Shown: in pieces, positions 22,040 to 29,721 of the stretch
Numbering within the stretch: the first letter of the stretch is position 1
How the letters are laid out: the number at the start of each line of letters is the position of its first letter
IMG/VR virus record: IMGVR_UViG_3300025104_000003
Location: 1 to 35,172 of that record
From: a virus
Direction: 5' to 3' (one strand)
DNA length: 35,172 nt
Program-made: the position numbers and the translations under genes
The notes under the pieces: model-generated
What the model was told of the DNA's origin: nothing
Database searches by the model: none
The model's input: only the letters and a program-made list of their open reading frames with translations

Positions 22040-23191
22040 ATGAAGCAACTAGAAGTCCAGAAGTTTTTGAAAAACAAGGTTGCTTCTGGATTGACCAATC
22101 TGGAAGCATTGCAGTCGTTGAGCACCGAACTTGGCATAAAGGTCAAGGTGTATGATGATCCTCAAGACCGAATGGTGCTTCTGGATTACGATCAGTTTGA
22201 ATCTCCTAAGACTCACCCTATCGTCATTGAGTGCCGCTCGCTTATCCTTTGCTTGGATACTTTCGATCTGGTGTCACAGAAGTTCAATCGTTTCTTCAAC
22301 CTGGGTGAATGCCCTGAATTCTACTCGGACTTTCAGTTTGAAGGTTCGTATGTGATGGAGAAGGTTGATGGTTCGTTGATCGGTGTTTACAACCGAAACG
22401 GCGTGTGGCAGATCTCAACCCGGGACATGGCAAAGGCCGAGGGCGAGCATATCCTGGGTGGAACTTTCCGTGAGAAGGTTCTGGCTGCTTTCGGATTCCA
22501 TTCGGAGCAAGCCTTCCAGAGCTTCTTCAATGCAAAGCTTAAGCCCGGCAACACCTTTGTGTTTGAATACATCTCTCCTGAGAATCGTATCGTGACCAAG
22601 TATGAGAAGGCTGAGATGGTTCTGTTGGGTATCAACAACATGGGCGAGGAGCTTCGCTTCCAGACCATGAAAGACCTTTCGGCTTTCTTCAAGTCCTATG
22701 GGTTCAATGTTCGTTTGCCTGAGCTGTATGATGCAACCCGAGACATTGAGCAATTGGTTGAGGCAGCTAACTCTTTTAAGAACCTAGAAGAGGGGTTTGT
22801 TGTCTGGGATCCCTTTTCGGGCAAGCGCGTCAAGATCAAGGCCAAAACCTATCTTGCGGCTCATAAGCTCCGCGGTGAAAACGCCATACCGACCCGCAAG
22901 AATCTTCTGAGCCTTGTGCTGGAAGGTGAAGTGGACGAATTCTTGGCATATTTCCCTGAATGGACTGAAGCCGTTGCTGCTCTGCAAAAAGAGGTTGCTG
23001 ATTTCGAGGCATATCTGTTGGAAGTGTGGTTTGACGTTTGCAACATTCAAGACCAAAAAGAGTTCGCTCTGAAGGTCAAGGATCTGCGTGGTTCGGGCTT
23101 CTTGGTCGAGGCTAAGAAGAAGAAAAAGTCACCTGTGGCGATCTTCCGTGAGACCGACGTGAATAAAAAGATGCGCGTTTTTGGAGTATGA
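22040..23191 (+). CDS. rnlA: RNA ligase 1 (T4 RnlA family)
   Basis: ATP-dependent ligase that seals RNA ends; in T4 it repairs tRNA cut by host anticodon nucleases, after end-healing by Pnkp. The 383-residue length is near T4 RnlA (374). Nucleotidyltransferase motifs: motif I EKVDGSL with Lys108 as the AMP acceptor, motif III FVFEYISPENRIV, motif IV EEGFVVWD and motif V VKIKAK. The C-terminal about 100 residues are helical, as in Rnl1. ATG 22040 has GAGGA seven bases upstream and is preferred to GTG 22037. No polynucleotide kinase is in this window. Confidence 0.92.
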   Translation: MKQLEVQKFLKNKVASGLTNLEALQSLSTELGIKVKVYDDPQDRMVLLDYDQFESPKTHPIVIECRSLILCLDTFDLVSQKFNRFFNLGECPEFYSDFQFEGSYVMEKVDGSLIGVYNRNGVWQISTRDMAKAEGEHILGGTFREKVLAAFGFHSEQAFQSFFNAKLKPGNTFVFEYISPENRIVTKYEKAEMVLLGINNMGEELRFQTMKDLSAFFKSYGFNVRLPELYDATRDIEQLVEAANSFKNLEEGFVVWDPFSGKRVKIKAKTYLAAHKLRGENAIPTRKNLLSLVLEGEVDEFLAYFPEWTEAVAALQKEVADFEAYLLEVWFDVCNIQDQKEFALKVKDLRGSGFLVEAKKKKKSPVAIFRETDVNKKMRVFGV

Positions 23192-23192
23192 T

Positions 23193-23414
23193 ATGGTAAC
23201 TAGAACCCGAGTAGTTGTTGTTAGCAACAAGTGTCAGTGTAGACATTGTGGTGACATTATTGAGAGCAAGCACCGACATGATTTCGTATCATGCAAGTGC
23301 GGCGCGATCTTCACCGATGGTGGCAAGAGCTACATTCGCCGTGGTGCCAAAGACCCAAGTGACATTATTGATCTCAGCGAAACCTATGAGGAAGAGTATG
23401 AAGCTGATTGGTAA
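23193..23414 (+). CDS. Small zinc-ribbon-like phage protein
   Basis: A 73-residue protein with KCQCRHCGDIIESKHRHDF followed by SCKCGAIFTDGG: three Cys, two His and two more Cys in a pattern typical of a zinc knuckle/ribbon. The tail is acidic (EEEYEADW). Similar short proteins (DUF7695-like) are widespread in phages, from memory, with no defined role. ATG 23193 follows GGAG and comes just after the RNA ligase stop, so the two are co-transcribed. Confidence 0.75.
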   Translation: MVTRTRVVVVSNKCQCRHCGDIIESKHRHDFVSCKCGAIFTDGGKSYIRRGAKDPSDIIDLSETYEEEYEADW

Positions 23415-23433
23415 AGAATTTTTCTGAAAGTTC

Positions 23434-23461
23434 TAGACAACCCACTTTGTTCCTGTATAAT
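23434..23461 (+). promoter_or_regulatory. TAGAC-family promoter
   Basis: TTCTAGACA, 16 bases after TAGACA, TATAAT (23456-23461), then GTAGTCAT. Confidence 0.8.
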
Positions 23462-23492
23462 GTAGTCATACAGTGAACGAAAGGGTTTTATT

Positions 23493-23992
23493 ATGAAATT
23501 GGTCATTTGCACTCAGTATCGTGAGAATTACGGTACCGAAGACCGACCGTACTGGAAGATGAAGGGCGGCAACGTGTATGTTGTCGAGAATCTTACCATG
23601 TCCCAGGCTCAAAAAGCCATCGCGAGTGGGTGCCCACTCTTTCGGGTTTGATTGAGCACATAGGCCCTATGCTCGAGGAATACATTATCGACATTGCTGC
23701 GGTGTCGGATGACAAGGTTGTTTGCAAACCTTGGGAATCCGTTGTCAAGCTATCCTATGTTCAAGGCGTTTGGAAAGCTCTGCTGACCAAGGAAAATAAC
23801 TACAGTAACATGAGAAGAGACATCGCCCGTAGAGTGGAGGAATGGACCTTGGGCGACAAGAGTTCGGTGAAAGTGATGTTTGAATTGGTTGATGGTCGGA
23901 AGATGTCTTATAATGAGTATGTTGCAGAAATTCGGTCAAAGCTGTGGTTGAGGACACTACCAAGTAACCCAGAACAATACTCGGTTTTCTGA
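23493..23992 (+). pseudogene. Phage protein gene with a -1 frame change at about 23630
   Basis: ATG 23493 reads MKLVICTQYRENYGTEDRPY then WKMKGGNVYVVENLTMSQAQ and stops at 23651. The next frame, 23630-23992, continues with PTLSGLIEHIGPMLEEYIID and so on to YNEYVAEIRSKLWLRTLP. Joined at the GGGTGCCC around 23628-23633 they give one protein of about 165 residues. Phage homologues that I recall begin MKxVICTQYRENYG, continue YWKxKGG, and then have the PTLxxLIE segment in one frame. One missing G in GGG(G)TGCC would explain it. No classic slippery heptamer is present at the join. Confidence 0.65.
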
Positions 23993-23998
23993 TTCTTC

Positions 23999-24026
23999 TA
24001 GACGTGTTCTAAAATCCTGCTATAAT
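23999..24026 (+). promoter_or_regulatory. TAGAC-family promoter
   Basis: TTCTTCTAGACG, 16 bases, TATAAT (24021-24026), then TGAGTCATCAGAC. Confidence 0.8.
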
Positions 24027-24053
24027 TGAGTCATCAGACAAGAAGATTGAACG

Positions 24054-24326
24054 ATGCGGTACACGGTAGCTAAAGTGGAATTCGGTAACATCAAGGTCGG
24101 CACGATCTTTGCAACCCGCAAGGCCGCTGACGGTGCTGTTTTGGTCAGCCGCGTGAAGTTCTCGGATGATCCCAAATCGCTTGAAATGGTGGTTGATCCG
24201 ACATACGAGCCAATTCGTCTCCCTCAGTCGGATGCCCGTCAACTTTTATCTCCCCCGTCTAAGGACCTTGCTGCGATTGTGGAAGCATCTATCTCTATCA
24301 TGCTGAGTGAAAGCGCATACCGCTAA
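24054..24326 (+). CDS. Small phage protein, unknown
   Basis: A 90-residue protein, beta-rich at the N-terminus (YTVAKVEFGNIKVGTIFATR) and helical at the C-terminus. The sequence KVGTIFATRKAADGAVLVSR suggests a small SH3-like or other barrel, but this is weak. It starts about 21 bases downstream of the predicted transcription start and is followed by a second small gene with a good AAAGGAG site. Confidence 0.65.
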   Translation: MRYTVAKVEFGNIKVGTIFATRKAADGAVLVSRVKFSDDPKSLEMVVDPTYEPIRLPQSDARQLLSPPSKDLAAIVEASISIMLSESAYR

Positions 24327-24338
24327 AAAGGAGAAAAC

Positions 24339-24590
24339 ATGTCTAATTCGATTCGCTACGAGATTGCTTCTGCTCTTCGAGACACGGTCTATTTCAGCGG
24401 TCATGCACCCAAGATCGAAAAGGTCAATCTGGGTGACAAGGATGTCTGGCGGGTGTCTGCCAAAGACGTTATTACCATAGACGTGGTTTCACCCCACAAC
24501 ATTGTGGTCTACACCGATGGCAAGTGTAAAACTTTCAATTCAGAATACACTGCCAAGACTTACATCCTTAGCGAAATCTTGGAGGAATAA
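24339..24590 (+). CDS. Small phage protein, unknown
   Basis: An 83-residue mixed alpha/beta protein, not recognised. AAAGGAG lies before the ATG. It ends one base before the next ATG, so it forms a three-gene unit (24054, 24339, 24592) under one promoter. Confidence 0.65.
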   Translation: MSNSIRYEIASALRDTVYFSGHAPKIEKVNLGDKDVWRVSAKDVITIDVVSPHNIVVYTDGKCKTFNSEYTAKTYILSEILEE

Positions 24591-24591
24591 C

Positions 24592-24723
24592 ATGCGCCTT
24601 CGTCGCTTCTGGTGTTGGTTGTTTGTCGGGCATGTGTGGGATAAAACCAACAGCAACAAAATGGCTAGCCGTCAAATGAACCGCTGTTCCGTGTGCGGTG
24701 CGTATGAAGCAGGCTCCGATTGA
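24592..24723 (+). CDS. Short Trp/Cys protein, DUF1660-like
   Basis: A 43-residue protein: basic, aromatic N-terminus (RRFWCWLFVGHVWD) and C-terminal NRCSVCGAYE. The GH-x-W plus CxxC layout matches small prophage proteins of the DUF1660 kind (LLGHKW...CKRCG), from memory. It probably binds zinc through the Cys pair and the His/Cys near the N-terminus. ATG 24592 has GAGGA upstream, inside the end of the preceding gene. Confidence 0.65.
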   Translation: MRLRRFWCWLFVGHVWDKTNSNKMASRQMNRCSVCGAYEAGSD

Positions 24724-24752
24724 AGAATCAGAAAAATTCTTGCTGATTCTTG

Positions 24753-24781
24753 TAGACGATGTAGAATAGTTCTGTCATAAT
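24753..24781 (+). promoter_or_regulatory. TAGAC-family promoter with upstream hairpin
   Basis: TTCTTGTAGACG, 17 bases, CATAAT (24776-24781), then ACAGTCAT. An 8-bp inverted repeat AGAATCAG...CTGATTCT (about 24724-24750) lies just upstream and may be the terminator of the preceding operon. Confidence 0.75.
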
Positions 24782-24834
24782 ACAGTCATCGGTAAACAAT
24801 ATTTCATCATTGAACTCTGAAAGGAACGTGAAAA

Positions 24835-25794
24835 ATGGCACATCAGATCGCAATTGTTAAGGGTAAGGCTTCTATGGCTTATGTGGGCGACAAGCCGTGG
24901 CATGGTCTCGGTCAAGAGCTGACCCCAGATGCTTCCATCGAAACCTGGAAGAAGGAAGCAGGCATGGATTGGGAAATCAAGGATTCCCCGATCTATTTCA
25001 ATGACGGTTCTGGCTCTAAGGTTTATACAGGTAGCCGTGTTCTGTACCGAGGCGATACTCGTGAGCAGCTCTCCATCGTCTCGGACGAGTATCGTATCGT
25101 TCAGCCTGGTCAGGTTCTGGATTTCTTCCAAGACCTTGTTTCCCTGCAAGGCATGAAGCTGGCAACCGCTGGTGTGTTGTATGGGGGTCGCCGTTTTTGG
25201 GCCCTGGCTGATACGGGACGAGCAGCAGATGTTCTCGGCAATGACCGGGTGAAAGGCATGTTGCTTCTGACTACGTCTTGTGATGGTACTATGGCGACCA
25301 GTGCCATGTTCACCGCGGTTCGTGTGGTGTGTAACAATACGCTGACCCTTGCAATGAACAAGGACGGCAAGAGTGCCACTCGAGTGACCCATCGTTCAGT
25401 GTTTGATCCCACGAAGGTGAAGGCTGATCTGGGTCTCCTGGATACCGCTTGGGAGACCTTCAAGGCTAACATCACCGCTATGGGTAAGGTCAAGATGTCG
25501 GACAACGATGCCTATGATTTTGTCAAGAAGCTCCTGGTCAACCCCGACCGTGAGGCTGATAAGCAACCTTACACCCTGGAACGTGACGTTCAGGCTATCC
25601 TGAACCGTGCAAAGAATGGTATGGGTGCGGACAAGACCTACGGCACTCTGTGGGGTGTTCTGAACGGTGTGACGGAGTTTGTGGATCATGATAGCCGTGC
25701 TCGCATTCCGGACCACGCCCTTTGGAGTTCGTGGTTCGGCAAGGGTTCGAACCTGAAGACCAAGGCTTACGAGGCGGCTCTGGAACTGATTTAA
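24835..25794 (+). CDS. DUF932 phage/plasmid-like protein
   Basis: A 319-residue protein of the DUF932 family (TIGR03299), common in phages and plasmids, with no established biochemical role. Family hallmarks: MASMAY-like lead, then KPWHGLGQEL near residue 20, YRGDTREQLSIVSDEYRIVQ, GGRRFWALADTGR and TTSCDGTMATSAMFTAVRVV, with VCNNTLTLAM after it. AAGGA lies about ten bases before the ATG. It has a dedicated promoter and a clean terminator, so it is an independent unit. Confidence 0.9.
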   Translation: MAHQIAIVKGKASMAYVGDKPWHGLGQELTPDASIETWKKEAGMDWEIKDSPIYFNDGSGSKVYTGSRVLYRGDTREQLSIVSDEYRIVQPGQVLDFFQDLVSLQGMKLATAGVLYGGRRFWALADTGRAADVLGNDRVKGMLLLTTSCDGTMATSAMFTAVRVVCNNTLTLAMNKDGKSATRVTHRSVFDPTKVKADLGLLDTAWETFKANITAMGKVKMSDNDAYDFVKKLLVNPDREADKQPYTLERDVQAILNRAKNGMGADKTYGTLWGVLNGVTEFVDHDSRARIPDHALWSSWFGKGSNLKTKAYEAALELI

Positions 25795-25800
25795 GCAACT

Positions 25801-25820
25801 AGGGGCTCCGGCCCCTCTTT
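25801..25820 (+). terminator. Rho-independent terminator after the DUF932 gene
   Basis: AGGGGC - TCCG - GCCCCT stem followed by CTTTT, six bases past the stop. Confidence 0.85.
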
Positions 25821-25833
25821 TGGAGATTGTTAT

Positions 25834-26046
25834 ATGAGCTTTGACCGATTTGATTTTGAACAAGCTATTATGATTGCTTGGTCTGGCACCGATGACTTGG
25901 ACCTTGTGCTGGAAGCCATGGACGACGGCGCAAGCCAGAATGAAATTCGGAACATGCTTATTGGCATCAAGTTCTTGCAGGATCGGAAGTTCCGTAAGGT
26001 CTTCTCAATGCTCGAGGCGGGTGTAGCGGACAGAAAAATTCTCTGA
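25834..26046 (+). CDS. Small helical phage protein, unknown
   Basis: A 70-residue protein, acidic in the middle (GTDDLDLVLEAMDDGASQNE) and basic towards the end, probably a helical bundle. GGAG lies about nine bases before the ATG. It follows the DUF932 terminator, so it depends on read-through or an unseen promoter. Not recognised. Confidence 0.6.
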   Translation: MSFDRFDFEQAIMIAWSGTDDLDLVLEAMDDGASQNEIRNMLIGIKFLQDRKFRKVFSMLEAGVADRKIL

Positions 26047-26052
26047 TTCTTG

Positions 26053-26080
26053 TAGACACGGGAAAGTTCTGTGTTATAAT
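26053..26080 (+). promoter_or_regulatory. TAGAC-family promoter
   Basis: TTCTTGTAGACA, 16 bases, TATAAT (26075-26080). Confidence 0.8.
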
Positions 26081-26111
26081 ACATTATCAGCAAACGAAAC
26101 GAGGAAAGAAA

Positions 26112-26297
26112 ATGTTCTTGAACAAGGTGAACAAGGTTGGTAAAACTGCCAAGGTCGTGAGTAAGATCACGGGTGAGACCTTCAATGTTCGGCTTCTTGC
26201 AAAAAGTGAACTGACCCCGAAGATGGATCTGTTCATCATCTCGGGCAGGTCGGTTGTGTGGCGCGACAGCATCCGTCGTCGCTATCATGAAAAGTGA
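26112..26297 (+). CDS. Small basic phage protein, unknown
   Basis: A 61-residue strongly basic protein (about a quarter Lys/Arg), beta-rich in pattern: AKVVSKITGETFNVRLLAKS. GAGGAAAG precedes the ATG. The composition suggests RNA or DNA contact, as inference only. Followed by a strong terminator-like hairpin. Confidence 0.65.
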   Translation: MFLNKVNKVGKTAKVVSKITGETFNVRLLAKSELTPKMDLFIISGRSVVWRDSIRRRYHEK

Positions 26298-26315
26298 GGT
26301 GTTCTGAGGTCAACC

Positions 26316-26337
26316 GCCCCAGGCTTCAGCCTGGGGC
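26316..26337 (+). terminator. Strong hairpin terminator
   Basis: GCCCCAGGC - TTCA - GCCTGGGGC, a 9-bp GC-rich stem followed by TTGTG. It ends the early-type gene block. Confidence 0.75.
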
Positions 26338-26367
26338 TTGTGAGGAGTAGGTAGATGCTCTTAGACA

Positions 26368-26404
26368 CCCCTCGGTGTCATGATAAATAAATGATACCGA
26401 GGGG
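26368..26404 (+). promoter_or_regulatory. 14-bp stem-loop carrying a late-promoter motif in its loop
   Basis: Arms CCCCTCGGTGTCAT and ATGATACCGAGGGG (one G-T pair), loop GATAAATAA. The loop contains GATAAATA (26382-26389; 7 of 8 to T4 late TATAAATA). A TAGACA also sits just 5' of the stem. It may control the gp2-like gene. Confidence 0.5.
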
Positions 26405-26414
26405 GTTTCCACAA

Positions 26415-27002
26415 ATGGCATACAATAATCTACGAAAGAAGTTTGAAGAATACAAGCGCAAGAAGGGCGTGGAAACCATGTCCAAGGAAGCGCTAAACTG
26501 GTTCTACGACTACACCAACAAATACGCCAAGGGAGCCTCGTTCTCCAAAACGGTGGGTGCAGGTTCATTCACAAACAAGCCAGTCCCTGGTCGATTCTAC
26601 TTGTACCAATATGACCCCAAGACCAAGGAACAGATGCCGTACTATGATGCAATGCCCTTGGTGTTGATAACAGACGTGACAACAGACGGTTGGTACGGTA
26701 TCAATTTCCACTACATGCCTCCAGCGGTGCGTCTTAAGATCATGGAGGGGTTCTATGATACACTGAAGAACCCAGCCTTGACCGATGGCGTCAAACTGAA
26801 GGCAAACTGGAAGCGCGCTGTGGCCGTGGCTAAAGCTGCATCGGCACATCGATTCTTGAAGCATAGCATCAAACGATACCTAGCCGATCATATAGCTAGT
26901 CCTTTGATTGAGCTTGATCCCGAGTATTGGGCAATATGCATCTTTTTGCCCTTGTCAAGGTTCAAGAAGAAATCCGCATCATTCGTTTGGAGCGACTTCT
27001 AA
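26415..27002 (+). CDS. T4-like late protein, possibly DNA end protector (gp2-like)
   Basis: A 195-residue protein from ATG 26415, with AGGGGG upstream; the frame is open to 26391. The order KPVPGRFYLYQYDPKTKEQM, PYYDAMPLVL, GWYGINFHYMPPAVR, a helical part with HRFLKHSIKRYLADHI, then YWAICIFLPLSRFKK and VWSDF, matches a family in T4-like and cyanophage genomes that I remember as the gp2 DNA end protector, which blocks host RecBCD on injected DNA ends. The gp2 label is uncertain; a virion-associated late protein is likelier than not. Late promoter motif directly upstream. Confidence 0.5.
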   Translation: MAYNNLRKKFEEYKRKKGVETMSKEALNWFYDYTNKYAKGASFSKTVGAGSFTNKPVPGRFYLYQYDPKTKEQMPYYDAMPLVLITDVTTDGWYGINFHYMPPAVRLKIMEGFYDTLKNPALTDGVKLKANWKRAVAVAKAASAHRFLKHSIKRYLADHIASPLIELDPEYWAICIFLPLSRFKKKSASFVWSDF

Positions 27003-27074
27003 GTCCTCCAAGGAGAGGCTAAAGGTGCAGGCCTTCTACCAAAGAGTGGGCTGAGAGTCACCTTGTATCTTGTT

Positions 27075-27104
27075 GGTGTTTCCCTGCAGATTGGGAGAAG
27101 CACC
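27075..27104. other. Imperfect stem-loop between convergent genes
   Basis: GGTG-tt-TCCC / GGGA-gaag-CACC with an 8-base loop, in the 116-base gap between convergent genes. It could be a bidirectional terminator; support is weak. Nothing else was seen in the gap. Confidence 0.25.
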
Positions 27105-27118
27105 ACTGACACTTTCTT

Positions 27119-28417
27119 TTAAACAGGAACAGGAACGACTCGGTCGTAAATCTTAGCGTTCATGTCTTCATTTTCATTGGGAAAACAAACGACATAGACT
27201 GGATCGGGGCTTACAAATCCAATTGAGTAGAATCCTGTTGTTTCGTCACTAATCGCAGATCCCAAGAATTCGTTTGTGGTCTTTGAAAAAACACAGACCT
27301 TTCTTGCAATCGGATTCCCTTGTTGGTCATAAACTTTACCCTCGACCTTGTAGTTATTAACTACAATGTCTGCATCAAGAACAAAATTGATAACATTTGG
27401 TGAAAACACCTCAGTAAGAATTCTGCTTTGATTTGAATACCAATCATCCAGGGTAATTACGTATTTAATTGAAGGGTCTAACTTTTCAATTGAAAAATAA
27501 CCATTTGTGGGAATTGATTGTCTATAAACATAACTGTTTGTTTGTTTAGCCAATCTAATAACTGCGCCATCATAAGGAACCAGTACGCCATTGATGTATT
27601 TCTTAACTGTTCCTGTTATTGAGGTAAGACCACCAATCTCATACCCGCCTGGTTTTCCTTCTTTTTCTATTTTATTTTCTACGAGTATTTGAGGGGTTTC
27701 GGAATCTCTAGGAATCAAATGGGTTGGTTCAAATCCTTCAACAAACACGTTAGGGGTATAGGATTCAACTGTTAGTTCGGCGGCAGGTGGCGTAAAATTC
27801 TCGGTGTATTTACAGACATAGGTAATTAGATGAACGTCATCTAATTCGCCTTTTAGGAAAGTGCCTGCAGAGGAAGAGTACATTCTACCAATCATGAAAC
27901 GATCAAGGTGGTTCAAGTTGATTGTGCTCTGGGCAGTTTGTTTCAAAACGCCATCCAAGAATGCCAAGAAGCTATCGCCGTTTCTACAGAAAGCAAAATG
28001 ATGCCAATTGCCGTCATTGATAGGATCAACCAAACTTACTATTGGTGCAGAACCACCGGGTGAAAACTCTAAAGTACTAGCAAAACTATTCGTTTGTGTG
28101 GGTGACGTTGGCGAAAACCAAAATTGAAGAAAATTTCCCGGGTTGGTTGATGAAGCAGGCGCCAAGAGTCTCTGATATCCTGATGCATGTGCCGAGGTTG
28201 TTTTGAACCATCCTTCAAACGTAAACGCAGATCTTCCCAAAGTAAACTGAAAAGGAGAAATCACCCCCGATGATGTTCCGTTGAATGCTGCAGAAGCTGA
28301 GCCGTACTTTTGTGTAGTCGTGTTGTAGGTAATGTCTGTAGCATTCCACGGTTGAAGATTTACAGAATCTTCAACCGTGCCGTTAAACGGCAAAAGGAAA
28401 GTTGAGCGTATTTCCAT
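27119..28417 (-). CDS. Tail adhesin with LamG/concanavalin-like domain and carboxypeptidase-regulatory-like domains
   Basis: A 432-residue structural protein. Residues about 1-215 form a LamG/ConA-like jellyroll: SAFTFEGWFKT, GNWHHFAFCRNGDSFLAFLD and GELDDVHLI, ending KYTENFTPP. Two carboxypeptidase-regulatory-like beta domains follow: SITGTVKKYINGVLVPYDGA with NGYFSIEKL, then VEGKVYDQQGNPIARKVCVF with TTGFYSIGF and YDRVVPVPV. Such proteins bind sugars on the cell surface. The start overlaps the stop of the upstream gene by one base (TAATG). A 14-bp perfect inverted repeat lies in its early codons. Confidence 0.7.
   Translation of the reverse strand: MEIRSTFLLPFNGTVEDSVNLQPWNATDITYNTTTQKYGSASAAFNGTSSGVISPFQFTLGRSAFTFEGWFKTTSAHASGYQRLLAPASSTNPGNFLQFWFSPTSPTQTNSFASTLEFSPGGSAPIVSLVDPINDGNWHHFAFCRNGDSFLAFLDGVLKQTAQSTINLNHLDRFMIGRMYSSSAGTFLKGELDDVHLITYVCKYTENFTPPAAELTVESYTPNVFVEGFEPTHLIPRDSETPQILVENKIEKEGKPGGYEIGGLTSITGTVKKYINGVLVPYDGAVIRLAKQTNSYVYRQSIPTNGYFSIEKLDPSIKYVITLDDWYSNQSRILTEVFSPNVINFVLDADIVVNNYKVEGKVYDQQGNPIARKVCVFSKTTNEFLGSAISDETTGFYSIGFVSPDPVYVVCFPNENEDMNAKIYDRVVPVPV
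28347..28379. repeat. Perfect 14-bp inverted repeat inside a coding region
   Basis: CACGGTTGAAGATT - 5-base loop - AATCTTCAACCGTG, within about codons 13-24 of the LamG adhesin gene. It would form a strong mRNA hairpin close to the start. Confidence 0.8.
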
Positions 28418-29565
28418 TAGTTATTCCACTTTGTTGCATTGATGAATATGTAGCCCGGATTTCCCAAAGTATTAGTAACAGAATAAGGCACAATGAACAT
28501 CAAAGAATCAGGTGCCATGTCGGTGATGTTTTCTACAATTCTGACTATGTTGTCTTGACCCAGTTTACCTCTAAGATTTTGAGGAGAAACATACATGCCA
28601 GGAATCTTTCCTCTCAAAGCTAAGTTTACTTCTTCTAAGACAAATGTCTCAAACAGAACCAGACCAAAGTCAGGGCCGTTTGGAAAATTGATCAACCCAT
28701 AATCGCCTGAGTTCCAAGAAGAGGCGGCAGATACGCTTACTGTTCTGACGTCAGTCGGACCACCCAACGAGGTATATGATTTTTGGATTTTTAAAGAAAT
28801 TCCTCCAATACTGCCAATTGAATATGAAGAGTTGGTTGGGCTAGTATAACTAGCTGAACTATTATTCCCTCGAATAATTGACCTAAAGCTATCATTTTGC
28901 TTTCTGCTTTCAATATCACCAAAAACTCCAACCGTGTTATCGTAGCTGGTAGATGATTGGTTGATGATATAGACGAAATTAGCGTTAGCTATAATTGTCC
29001 AAGGTTTGTTGTTTGAATCGCTTGATTTAAAGAACCAACGGTATTGAGAAAGCATTTCGTTTGAGCCAACTGAAACACTAGTCATAGATTCATAGCAACG
29101 AATTTCATAGATTTGTGACGTTGTATCAATTACTCTGAAAAATGCAAAACTAGCGCCTACCTTATTTGGGGCATATACTGCTTCGTTTGTTCCGGTGTAT
29201 GGTTTAGTCCAACCCGCAGGTGCCATTTTTGATGTAATTGTACCTGTGGCGGTTTGATCTGCAATACCCGTTGTCTCGAAGGTAAATGTTGTTCCGGTCG
29301 TTGAGGTGATTCGATGTTGGCCGTTCAATTCAGAAGGGGTGGCTCCTGAAATTTCTATGACTGCATACTTTCTATATGAGTGGCCTGCAGCAATTGTAGC
29401 TGTTGCAACGTTTGATGATACAACAAGAGAGTCTAGAGTTTTGGTATCGAAACCGTTTACTAAACATGCATCCAAAACAGGAATAATTGACCCAGCCGCA
29501 TTATTAAGGGCAGGGGCTCCTGGCATGGCGCTAGTAAAAAATTTCACATCTGTTTGTAGTGGCAT
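28417..29565 (-). CDS. Phage tail structural protein, common prophage/phage family
   Basis: A 382-residue protein. The N-terminus (VKFFTSAMPGAPALNNAAGS), DACLVNGFDTKTLDSLVV, then GHSYRKYAVIEISGA, GIADQTATGTIT and KMAPAGWTKPYTGTNEAVY are hallmarks of a very widespread but functionally undefined virion family that I have often seen in siphovirus, myovirus and prophage tails. AAGGAATTC precedes the ATG, and a late-promoter motif lies about 37 bases upstream. It sits in a structural cluster with two LamG adhesins. Confidence 0.75.
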   Translation of the reverse strand: MPLQTDVKFFTSAMPGAPALNNAAGSIIPVLDACLVNGFDTKTLDSLVVSSNVATATIAAGHSYRKYAVIEISGATPSELNGQHRITSTTGTTFTFETTGIADQTATGTITSKMAPAGWTKPYTGTNEAVYAPNKVGASFAFFRVIDTTSQIYEIRCYESMTSVSVGSNEMLSQYRWFFKSSDSNNKPWTIIANANFVYIINQSSTSYDNTVGVFGDIESRKQNDSFRSIIRGNNSSASYTSPTNSSYSIGSIGGISLKIQKSYTSLGGPTDVRTVSVSAASSWNSGDYGLINFPNGPDFGLVLFETFVLEEVNLALRGKIPGMYVSPQNLRGKLGQDNIVRIVENITDMAPDSLMFIVPYSVTNTLGNPGYIFINATKWNN

Positions 29566-29601
29566 TTTTAGAATTCCTTAATAGTGTTCACTATGTTTGA
29601 G

Positions 29602-29609
29602 TATTTATG
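29602..29609 (-). promoter_or_regulatory. T4-type late promoter candidate (CATAAATA, minus strand)
   Basis: The minus strand reads CATAAATAC, 7 of 8 to TATAAATA, about 37 bases before the start of the structural gene. A small ATAGTG-TT-CACTAT hairpin lies between it and the start. Confidence 0.5.
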
Positions 29610-29721
29610 ATGTTACTTCAATAGGTACGACTCTAGCTATTAGGTAGTTATATGTCGGTTCTGTTAGTCGCCCGAAGAAATAACGTAACATTATGAAGCG
29701 GAGTCCGTGGTTGTGTCTGGT

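Noticed and set aside
24775-25392. 205-codon minus-strand ORF opposite the DUF932 gene
   Set aside because: It mirrors a well-supported coding frame and has no promoter, ribosome site or recognisable motif.
27045-27065. CTGAGAGTCACC resembling part of a TPP riboswitch
   Set aside because: Only the short CTGAGA core is present; the other conserved riboswitch elements are absent and it lies at the end of convergent genes.
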